From: Parus major
Taxonomy: Eukaryota; Chordata; Aves; Passeriformes; Paridae
Length of the DNA stretch: 64,000 nucleotides
Reading direction: 5' to 3'
Assembly: GCF_001522545.3 (NCBI RefSeq)
Contig: NC_031774.1
Coordinates: 21,246,370 to 21,310,369 of the forward strand
The notes under the pieces were generated by a model that saw only the letters and a list, made by a program, of their open reading frames with translations, had not been told where the DNA came from and made no database searches. The position numbers and the translations under genes are program-made. Below are positions 37,401 through 49,400 of this stretch, one piece after another (within the stretch, counting starts at the first letter, position 1; each line of letters opens with the position of its first letter).

Positions 37401-40400
37401 TTTGATGTCAAAAGTGGTAGCAGTTTATATTTCTTGTGTGATCTGTCTTTGGTGTCAGTGACAGTTATGCATAGGGTTAGTTGGGGCAGGGAAGAATTTT
37501 GCACAAGCAGAATTTTGTTACTGCTTTAAGAAGGCAGAAGTTTTGGATTTAAATTGTATTTTAGGATGGTAGAGTGGGAAAATTAACTATTTTATACTAA
37601 TTAAAGTTTTGCCCAACTTTGGATCAGTGCTTAATTTGTTTCCCTTGTCAGAGATGCTCTGTCTGCAACTAGGAATCTTGTTTTAGGATTACTCCTCTGG
37701 AGAATCCTTCAGCCAGCTTGTAGATGGATTGCTCAGAGTCATAATAATGGCAGGAGTTTCCAGAGCAGTGAGGATGTTTGCCAGGCAACTTTCCTCTTAG
37801 GGATGTAGTTTTTTCAGTGTGAAAACATCTGTGTAATCAGCAAAAAGTATTTTGGAGTCTTAAATATTTTCTGTAGGTAATAATGTAGGAAACTTACATT
37901 CACTAGTTCTGTCAGTGCTCTTGCTGCTCCATAATTTATTTTTGTCTTAAACTCAGCAGTTCAGTTAGCCTAGCTAAAACGTATTGGATAATGTTTTGAA
38001 TCTTGGCATAGGTGGTAAATTTAGTCAGTCTTGAGGAAGAAGGGTGTTTTTTGCAGGGAGAGGAAGACGGTACATGTACTGTAGTTCTCTGGTGTTTTAA
38101 TGTTCTTTAGAGGCCATGGATACTGCAGAGTGGTGAAGGCATTTGTTTTATTTACTCTTGTGCTACTAGCTAGATGGGTTCACCAGATTGAGTGCACACA
38201 CTACTTGACAGAGCCAAGTTATCCAGGTAGAATAAAAATAAACTGCCTACGCAAAGTATGGTCTCTGCTTCCCCGAGCCGTGCTTGGGGTGGAGGGGGTG
38301 GCAGCTGCTTCTGGGAGGAAGGGAGGCTTCCCTCGGTCTCTGGCTGTCTGGTGTCTGCATTCTCAGCCATCACGAATGTTTTCCTTTTGCAGATGACACG
38401 ATTGGTGCTGCCCGGCATGCTGGAAAGGTGAGTCACGCTAACACTATCCAGACAAAGTCATCATTATTTATAGGGGAGAATCCTTTCTTGAAAAATTCAT
38501 TACTGTGACTAATCAGCCTGGTCTCCATGTTTTAATGGCAGAGTAATGCTGGGTGAGTCACGCTGATGGTGCATGAATCATCAGACGGTGGAAGCCTTTT
38601 CCACTCGATTCCCTTTTTATTTTTCCTCTCCCTTCTCCACTGTTGTGGTGATTCCTTTTAGAACAGAATTAAAAAGCCCGTCTGACTCATCAGCACTAAC
38701 TCAACAACCTGCTATTCTGAGGGGGTGGTTACAGTTCCTGGGAATAACCTTCTTAAGGCTATTTCTCTAAGTCATTGTAAGTAAAATGGATGCAAAGAAT
38801 TTGTTCTCATTATACAGTAGGAGGTATATTGAGGAAAAGCTGTGATCATTTGGAAAAGTAGAATTGGACACCAGCTCTTTAGAATAACACACCACTGTCG
38901 ACAGGGAAGACATGTACTGACTTCCCAGCTTAGCTCCCAGGTGAAATCAAAAGGTTCATGATTTCCATTTAGCCCCCCCAGGCTGTTTTTCAGCTGATGT
39001 TGGCTCTGCTGGCTGTTTGCCATCTCTTTTGGGGTGCTAACCCTGCCTTGCTGGGGTTTGCCCTGGATCAGGCTTGAGCCATGTTCACAATACTGGGAAA
39101 ACCTCTGTAGAACCATGCAAATGAATACGGCAGGAGGAGTCCGTGTGAGGGGCAAGCCTCCAAATCTCACAAAGATGATTAAAAAAAAAGGAAAAGGGTT
39201 TAGTTTGTGTCATCTCATTATCTGAGAGTCTTCATTGCAGACCAGAATTCAGTTATTCAAGTGTTGCTGCACAGATGCATAGATGCTTCACTTTTAAAAC
39301 AAAGCTTCTTCCTGGGTGCAGACTGTCAGAGCTAGTGGTCATTATGGGAGTCAGCATCTAGCACATCAGGGTGATGGTGAGCTATGATTTTTACTTAGCT
39401 AATCAGGAGATACGAATACATTTATTTCATCTAAAGAGATTTGAATTAGAAATATAGACCCAAGACTGAGCTCTGGGGCAGTAGTGTAGTATTTCCCAAT
39501 GAAGCTGAAGTAGAGGTTGAGGATTATAGTAAAGGGGTGATACATACTCAGGGCTTATAGGTCAGAAGCTACTCCTTGTACTATTATTGATAGATAAAGG
39601 GACTTGTTTTCTGTAAAACCACTGTCTCCTGAAGGTCCCAACATGACCAAAACCTTTATACTTCTGAGGAGATTTAATGTTGTTTAATTATTAGGCTTTG
39701 GAACTTAAAATCTCTTAACAGTTTCTTTCTTCAGTTTCTTCTTTCTTTAAATAAATATTGTAGCTATGCATTTAGCAGAGTTATCTATTCAGCTTCTCTG
39801 GACAGAATGATGTATACTTATAGAATATCCTGCATAGGTTTTTCTGTTACATTTCCATCTGGGTAAGATGATTTGAATGAAATGAAACAAGCCAGGATCC
39901 TGCTGGGTCCTGGTTCTAACTGCCCTTGAGCACACATCATCTTTCCTCTTACTTCTCTAACTGCATGACTACCTCAGGGATTCCAAGGATAAATGCTCAA
40001 GAAGCCTGGAAAGAAAAGGTTAATAGTGGTAAAAAAACTAAGTGCACATCTTGAACTTTTTCCTAAATATAAGGAACCACTTTAAAAGACTACTCCATTT
40101 GGATGACAGCCTTGGTTTCTGTCTCAAGGAAAAATATTTGAAAAAGCTTCCATTTTCTATTTGATTTTTGTCAAGTTGGTTGGGTTTGCAGTGCACAGAA
40201 TCAATGCCTTCAGCTGCCAACTCCTGCAGTCATAGCTCACAGGCCATTAACACCTCTAGGAGTCTGTAACCACAGGAGAACATGGATGTCCAGCAAAACG
40301 AAGGGCATGAATGAATTTGAGCTGGACTTGGCTGCTCTTTAGGTCAGCCATATATTTCTCACATGGGACCACAGGCTAGAAAAAGGGCTCCAGGCTCTAA

Positions 40401-43400
40401 GAATAAAGCTAGACTAAGAATCTCATTGTCATTCCTCACTTGTTCAAGGAGGAAGGCATGTCGAGTAGATAGATGTGACATAGTGTGTTAGAGCATCTTG
40501 CAGCTTGCTCTAGTACGTACTTTTGCATATTAGAATGTTGGTTTTATGACAATATATTGCAAGATAAATACAAAAACAGAGCATGCTTTGTATGCTTTGC
40601 ATCCAGGTCTGATAAAAGAAAACAAAGCTACATCTTAGTGTGCCTTTTACTTTTTATTTATAATAAACACAGCAGCATTCGATGAATGCCACTTCTGGTA
40701 ATTAAGTTCTCTGCTGTGACTTCTCTCCTGTGCTCTGAACACTTAAAGTGACAATTTATTATCTGAAGCTTCCTATTACACTTAGATGAGCAGTTCCTGT
40801 ATAAATACGCAGGCTACTGTCTGTGATGGGAAACTCGTAGAACTGAAAATGAGGCTTGATGTCTTGGGGAACAAAAAAAAAGCCACCGCTACCAAAAATC
40901 AGTTGGCTGTTGCTAGACAAATACCAAGCTATGGTATTTATTGCCAGGAAAGTAGCAAGTGCATAATTACATTACAGAAGAAGCTTGCTCTTTCCACTTG
41001 GCATGCAGCTGGAGCAGGCACTGGTTGCCACAGCAACAGGGAGATGGCTAAATATAGCCTCCCTGGTGCTGGACCGCTTAAGGTAGAATGACGGGGAGGT
41101 GTGAGGGTGTGGGCCTGGCTCTCTTCATCTTAACCAACTTTTTTTGTTTGGTTTTGGGGTTTTTCCCCATTAATGGCACAGTCAAATCAGATGAAGCCCA
41201 AATTGATTTTTACCACACTGATGCTTGAGTAATTCTTCAGATCCCTCCCTGAAAATGTTTATTCTGCAATTCCTCTAAGAAGCAGAATTGTAATTGGAGT
41301 AATTGAGAGTGCTCCCCCTACTCACATGCTTCTCAATTTCATTTTATCTGGAGGTTTTAAGTTCCGAGCTTTTAAGGCTAGGACTGTTTTCTTTAAAATG
41401 TAAAAATACAAACCACAAAACCCCCAGTGGCACTGACTGCTTCAAAGAGACCAATACACAGCTTCTGCAAGGGGCTGCTATTAATGTTTTATGTTTTGTT
41501 TTTCCAAGAGGGTTTTCTTTACTGGGTCAAACCATTAATTCGCTCCATCTAGGTGGTGGTCACGACTCCTGCTAGAAAGTTGCAGTGTGGCCAGATGCTG
41601 TGAGACCTGTGCTTGCAGCCTGAATGTCAGCCTCTCTTCTAAAGCATCAGTTTATTTTAAATGTGTGAGGCTCGTGTTTATCCATATCAATGCTTATCCT
41701 TCTTTGAATCTGTTAAGCTTTTGTCCTCAGTTAAGTTTTGTGGCAAGTACTCCCTAGTCTGAATATGAGAAGAGTACTTTTCTTTTATTGGATCTAAATT
41801 TCCATCTTTCATTTAAATAAATGTCATCTTTCTTTTGTATTCTGAGAAGATATATCAAGATCTTGATCTTTTTCAGTTGTTAGTTTGTGTCCTCTTATCG
41901 TGGTTACTCTTAATAGTCTCTTAAATAACTAAATTGATGTATCAGAGTGGATTTTTTTCTTCACTTCCCCTTTCTTAAATCATCAGTTTCTTAATATTTC
42001 TGTTCTGTATTTTGAGGGGTAAAGATGGTTTGTAGACTGTAATACAAGATTTTGGTGGTGGTGGAGGATCTGTCCCTGCCATTTCCAGCATCCTGTTGTT
42101 TGGCTGGTTTTAGTGACTGCTGCACAAAAGAGAATTCCTTGTTCAGGGTTTTCATGAAGGACACTATAGATTTAGAATCCATCAAGGTTTGTGATTATCC
42201 ACAATTTTTTCTTTAGTATGCATTGTTGGTTATTGATACTCTTAATACTGATTTTTTTATCTGCCATTCTGTAGTCTGTTCACATAGCAGCCTGAGCTTT
42301 TAAAAAAGTTCCTTATAGTATTTTCCAATCTGATAATCTCTTAAAAAATGCATAAATCTTCATTTGAGATAATGAATAAATATCACAGTCACCACCTGTC
42401 CTGATACAAAAAACTATTAGCATCCACTGTTAGCTTCTAACATCCACTTCTGCTGTCTTGAAAATTCCTGATTAATTTGTGATCTTATGCTTTCCATGCT
42501 GCATATTTTGATCCATGCTACTACTCTTTTCACCAACCAAGCCTTTCAGGGAACTCCTGAAAAACACAATGAACTTTGGAAAAGGTGCTTGAAATCCTGA
42601 ATGACTGAAATTATTCTTTTGTGCCACATTTGCCATCTCATTCCTTGTGACAAATCAGTCACAGATGTAACTCACGGTTATGTCATGGCACAAGCCATGC
42701 TGGTTTGACTCTGTTGTCATGATTTCCAAAGCATTTATATTGTTTTAGTTTTTAACAGTGACTTAAATTACTGTTAAATTACTGTTTAAGATGGTTACTT
42801 AAATGATTGTGGCAGCAGTGGTGTAGGGTATACCTGGTTGATCAAATACAATGGAAACTCTTGTGAATCTGCAGGAGTTGAGCTGTGTCATGTCCACCTG
42901 CAGGAGTGTTCTCACTGCACTGAGCGTGGCATACTTTGCTATGTTGAGGTAAAATGGCTTACATTTCCAACAGGGTTCGAAGAAGTAGAGATTTATCGTT
43001 CATTATGTTGGACTGTCTTGCAGCACCTTCTAAGACAGGAATTGCCCTAATTTGCATGAAGGTTTTAAAATTAATTATTTTTTTCTACATGTCACTTAAT
43101 ATGTCTGATTTGGTAGGTAAAACTGGTCTCAGAAATAAATATGGCTCAAATCAGTGTACTGGGAGGTCAGGAGCCTTCCTGTCCTACCTGCATGTGCTTT
43201 AGAATGGCTTGACAGAGCAGGTGGTTGCTAATTTCAGGTATATTTACCCAAATACTACTGATGAATACCTTCAGTGTTACTGTAATACAGCTGTAAGACA
43301 ACTTTGATTTTATGTGTTCATCCACTGAACATCTTCTATATTTATTAAAATACTTCTATATTTGAGCAGTAGTTCAGATCCTTGCTATCTTGAAGATTCA

Positions 43401-46400
43401 TTATGAAGTAATATTTAGAAGATGAAAGGAATTATCAAAGTGTAAATCATACAACAAAACTGTGTTGCCATTTCTGCCATCTTATCCTAAGATGTAGAAG
43501 CTCCTCTTGAACTTGTGACAGCTTGACTCAATGGTTTTGCATAGTTTAGCTCACAGTGTGTGTGTGTATATAAATACAACTTTGATTCTTTTGCTGTATT
43601 GACCTTGGAGTTGCTCCTGATTTATGTCAGCTGCTTGGATACTTTTAACTGTGCATAAATCGAATTTAAATTCAGGATTTGGTTGGGGTTTTTAGACAGA
43701 TCTTAATTTCAGTTGCGTTCTAAAGGGTTTTTTTAGGCTTGCTGTAATTTTTGGAAACATGAAAGATGTTTCCTTTATTTCATTCTAATATATCTTTACT
43801 TCCTTTCAGATCAAAAGGGATAATCCTGAATATCGCATCAGCTTCAGGGATGTGTCCAACTCCACTGCTGACTCTTTACTCTGCAACCAAAGTAAGTGTT
43901 CCCCTTCCACACTGAAATCAAGTGTCAAACATAAGTCAACACTTACAGGAATAAATGTTTTGGTGTCCATCTAGTGGTGCTTTCATGAACTAAAAGTACA
44001 GAGTTTCTGTCTTGAGTTTTTCCAATAGTGAAAGCTGGAAGGTTGAGAGAAAACTGAGTGTAAGGATTTACTGGCATGGAAATGACTATTTTATGTATTT
44101 CCTCATGCATTCCATTTTTACATGGAAAAGGATAGTAGAGTACCAAGCAAACTTAGTGTAAAGTTGAGAAAGGACATGGGCTAAGTTTAACACACTTTAT
44201 TTGATACTTCTTTCCCCTAAATTCAGTGATGATTTTACGATCTACATTTCATCTTAAGTTCATATGCTCTGGTTTCTCTTTGTGTCACTGGGACAGTTTC
44301 ATCTTTTTGCAGCTGGTCTTATTTTTTTTTCCCAAAGATACTTTCAGGGGATTCTAAAATGTTGCCCTACAATATCTCCAGTGAACACTGGATACATATG
44401 ACAGAATGTAGGTACCCAGCATGGAACTGAGGCATACGTGATGAAATAGAATGCAAGAGACATTTACACTGGGATTAAAGCAGTATGGCACTGCACCTTT
44501 TTCAGGCATACCTGGTAATTAACTTGACTATTTCAAGCATCTCAGCAGTCTAAGTCTAAGCAGAACCTTGACAGGATGAAGAAACCTTCAGTAGTGTCAT
44601 TCATGTCAGAACAGACTCACATGTCCTGTAGACTCTCAGTAACATCTTCATATTCCCAGAAGGGAGTTGATGCACACTATTTCATTCATACTAGAGGGGA
44701 TATTTAAGTTTAGAAGCCTGAAGTAGCTTTAGCTGATAAAATTTCCCCTTGGATTAACTGTTTCCTGAGGACAGTTCTTTGTTTTAATACAAATGGTCAC
44801 TTTTGTTGTGGTAGTGCTTTAAGCTTTATGCAATCAAATGAGCTTCTGATTTTAGTGCTAACATACCTTACACTGCTTTGGTTAGTCTTTTTTTTTTTTT
44901 TCAATGGGAATCTGAAATATTTCTTCCCCTCCCCTTAAAAACTTAAGTTACAGGTCAAGTAATCTGTCTATTCTCAGCACTACCCATCATCTCCTACAGC
45001 AAGATTAGTGAGCATGAAAGTGACTCCCCTAATGTAGCTATAGAAAGACTGTATCTGCAGTTTCTAGGGTTTTTTTTTTCCCCTTCATCCATTTAAAGGG
45101 AATTTAAAGCATAATACCCTTCATGTGTAAGTCAATGACTTTGACTAATTATCAGGAACAAATGTGGTCCAACTCTTTAACCTTCCTGTGGAGAATTCCC
45201 TAGTTTACACTGAAATGAGACTTTTCAAGGAATCATACTGCTATATTTTGACAGGTTTACCTACCTGTGTTAATGATAATGAGAAGTGAAATATGATTAT
45301 ATCATTTCCCACCTCACCCCTATGCCTTTGGATTTGTTATTAGATATTTGGATATCCAAGGAGAAGAAATTTTCTAACATGAAATGCTTATCTGTGTATT
45401 CAGGGAATGTTTACTTAGAGAGCATTCATAAGACTTCAGGTTCAAAGTTGTTGAGAGACTATAGCTTGTGGAGGTAGAAAAACCAACTTGTCTTGAAATA
45501 AATGTTTCAAAAAAAAAAAACAACTCCAAAGCTTATTTGTATACTGGAAGTTGCTTTCTCTTCTCATATAAAATGAATCTTTTCTTTATAGCAAGCTCTT
45601 TGCAAGCAGTAGAGAAGACAGTCTTTTATACTTCATGTCTATATCTGAAGCAGTAGCTAATATCAGGACTTTTGTCATGGAGGAATAGTTAGGAATTTGA
45701 ATGATCAAAGCACTTTCATTAGCATAATGTAGTTATTTTTAATAGATTATCAGTATACTCTGTGCAGTTATTGCACATGCACCTGCCTGCTGTGTTTAGA
45801 AACTGAACCAAACTAATTGGCATGTCCGTGCAGGTACCTTACTCTTGCAAGAGGATGGTCAGAGGATTCACTTGAATGGTTGCTGCTAAGCCAGACTTTG
45901 TCTTGTTCATGTTCGCTTCTGAATTTTCTTACGAACTTGTACTCAGGGGAGAGGGAGAAAAAAAAAGCAGCTGAACAGCAGATAAGCTTTTTATGGAGCC
46001 TTCTGCTAGCTTATGCATGCAACTTGAAGAAGAAGAAGAGTAAAGGACCTACCTGCTATACAGCAAAATCCAGTTTTATTTCAGATCTTCCAAGTATGCT
46101 CAGAAGAGTGTCTATAGAAATAGTCCAGTAGTATGGGAGTGTTTCTGTTGCTTCTTTTATAGGCTGAATTCAGTGGGATGGCCTTGATAGGAAAAACACT
46201 AGCCCCTGCCAACTTTGTATTTGTTTCAGTTAGGACTTGTGTTAAACCACTGGGGACATGGTGACCAAAGGAAGACTGTAAAGGAGGTGCAGTACTATAG
46301 CTTTGCTGCTCACTTTGAATCTGGTGTGGAGCAACTGCTTCTTAAATACTTGAACTAATTTACTTAGTATTTATTTTAGCTTCAAGCATGGATGGGATGG

Positions 46401-49400
46401 TTTAGTTCATTCAGTTGAAGATAGTCTGTTCATCCTACTTGGTTGTATTGCTTTACTAAACAAGAAACCATAGCAGAACCTGCTATTTTTGTCTCACTGG
46501 ACAGCAGGATAAGGTGGAAAGGTGGTTTAGAAGAATTTGAGAAGTGGAAATCTCTTCTGGTTTGAACTGCTGGGTAGCCTTTGATTTTTCAGACAATATT
46601 TCCTGGCAGGGTTAAGGAAATGGCTGTATCATCTTTGAGAGCATCTTGAAGGCAGGTGCTAACATCCACCTTTTAAGCCCTTTAACTTCTTTCTTTGAAC
46701 TTTCAGTCTTGCAATTTCTGAAACTTCCAGAAGTTTGGAAGAGGATCTGTGGAGGTGGACTTGAGGATTAGGAAGAAGTGTCACCATAGGGTGGCATTTT
46801 TTAGAACTGTAAAGGCAGAAGACTAAGTGTTTAAACACTATGTTCTAAAAACCATGCACAAGAGGAACCCAATTAAACCAGTCTTAAAAATATCTAAGAA
46901 GATGACATAAGTAGTGAACAATGTGAACATAAAGTCGTTTTTTCCTCTTTTAACTAGGCTTTGTTTAACAAATCTAGTCCCTTTTCCTTCTATATTAAAA
47001 AGGGGGTTATTTGTTTAGATTGAGCCTTGCTTCTGTAAAAATACTTCATAAGCATAGAGTTTCTATTTGAATAGCATTGCTCTTGTTTGCACAATTTCAT
47101 TGAAAACCTCAGGTTTTCACTTTGAAAACAGGAACTCCAAATTGTAATTCAAATACCCTCACACAAAACTGTTAAACTAGAGTTTCCATTGTAACGTGTA
47201 TCATGCTGCATGTTTCCCTTCTTCTCTCTCCAGGCTTTTGTGGATTACTTCTCCCGAGGCCTTCACGCAGAATACAAGAGCAAGGGCATCATTGTGCAGG
47301 TGAGTAGTTTGTTTCCTGTAAGTGTGGTTACCACAGCAACATTGGTGTCTTGGCAACAAAAAGGAATCAGCATATTCTCTTATTCATGAGTGTGTGACAC
47401 AGATTAAGGATAAGGATTTCCTTTGATCCCATTAGCAGCTTTCTTAAATTACTCTGAAACCATGGGTCTTGAAGCAACAAAAGACATGGTTTGGTTTTGT
47501 GTGGTTTTAGCTGGTGGTGCTAATTGAACCTTTATAGATAAAATATTCCATAAAGCTCTGCTTAGTGCTGTGGAATACATCTTTATGAAGCTTCATCTAC
47601 TGGAATACACTGTGGAATGTGTTTGTGCAGGCATTCCACAGGTAACAGCTCAAAGGACTGGAATAATAGAACCCATGCATTGTCAGTGAATCAACTGCTA
47701 AACTAATCATAGTTGAAGAAGGAACAAAGCCTCAAAGATCCTTCATGTGTAACTGACTGATTTAATTTTCTGTATTGCTAAGGAGTGTTGCTTCATACCC
47801 CTCCTTGCCCCCTCCCCATTTGTTTACCTTCCTTGATTTTAATTATTTTTAGTGTGACACAAAAGCAAACCAAACCAGTTTCTCATAGTTTTATAGGATT
47901 TTGCTTTAATATCAGTTCTCACATACTTAGTGTTTGCTTCCAAAGTTGGCATTTCCAGATTTGGTCACAGTGAACCTTCCATTGCTATTAAACCTCTCCA
48001 CAGCAAGAATCAGTTTAATAAAGGTGGTATGACATCTTACCTGTACTGTGAAGACAATGGTATCTCTTTTTGAAGTTCAGTTAGGGATCTTACAAACAGG
48101 ATTAACTATGTCCATGCCTCTCATTCCTCTGTTCTGTGGGGTAATTCTCAAAGCCATTTGAACTTCAAAGGCTTTATGAAAGGTAAGGCACAAAGTTGCC
48201 TGCTTTAAATGTGTAATCACCATACAAAAGAGCAGAGCTCTTATTACTGGCTAATACTATAGGGAAGTTGTTACCAGATTAAGGCTATGTTACCTTTTTG
48301 GTGTGCTAGATTATTTTTTCCTTTTAAATATATTCAGCAAAACAAGAACTTCTCATCAGAAAATGTCCTGTCACATTTCCTGAGAATGGATTGCATTGCA
48401 AGAAAAGACAGTTGTTGGGTGAGCTATTCCCATGCAGTCACCAACCTTTTAATGGGAACCTTCTGTAAACGTAAACTTTATATTAAATATATGAAGGGGT
48501 GCTGTATGTTTTTGGGATCTGTTGGCAGTGGAGAGGAAGCTAGTGAAGGTGGACCTTGAAAGCATTCCAACTGCTTGACTTTAGTTTTACACTGGTAACA
48601 TAACTTGGGAGTACAGCTCCAAAACCTTGACTTCTCCCCTGGGTGCTTGATTCTGTGCCCTAGCTCTCTGGGTTGTACAGTTAAACCAATGTGCAGCTAT
48701 GAAGGATGCATAAAAAGGTAGCATTCTGAACAGGTTCAGCATGCAGGGGTCATTTTGTGAGCTCTCAGTTCTTGAAGTGGATTGAGCTGGAGTAACTTTC
48801 AGTGTTTCATGTCTCCTTGTTATTTTCTCTCCTCACAGAGCTTTAGCTCCAAAGTGTCCTGCAATGGGTCAATGTTTACCACGTGGCAAGTTCCTTACAG
48901 CTTTCTCTTCACTTCTACCCTTCTTGATTACTTCTACTTCCTCAGTGTCTTTCAAATTGTATTACTAGCAGATTTAGCTCCACTACAGACAGTTATTCTT
49001 CATCTATATTCATCTGTGTGCAATGTGGCCCTCTCTGTCTGTGATCAGTGTCTCAAAATGAGACTCAAGGAGCTGGTAGACTATTGCCCTTTCTTACATC
49101 AATAATATCAAGTCTTCTGGGTAGACTTCCTTTCTGCTGAAGTCTGTCTACAAAGTGAGCCACAGGCCCCTTCAATACACAGCTTCACTGACCATAAAGA
49201 CAGTGTGAATCTTTTGGGGCCTGTGTTGTGGTACTACATCTAACCTCTGTTTTCTGGTGTTTTCTTAGGCAAAGCTGCTCTTAAGTCACTTTAGTGCGAG
49301 GGTGCTTAGGGACAGATGCTTGCAGGAGAAAGAAGTGTTGTGTCTTTGAGATGTGTTGTTTCTATGTGCAGCTTTCTCCCTCTCCCCAGATTTTGTCTAA

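Larger units (their letters stand above)
38428..43809 (+). other. HSD17B12: HSD17B12 intron 7
   Basis: A 5.4-kb intron. Its first 300 bases hold the duplicate donor and AP-1 motifs, and around 41020-41060 lie the X-box and MEF2 motifs. A short (TG)n occurs near 43556. Together these make it the most motif-rich intron of the gene. Confidence 0.85.
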
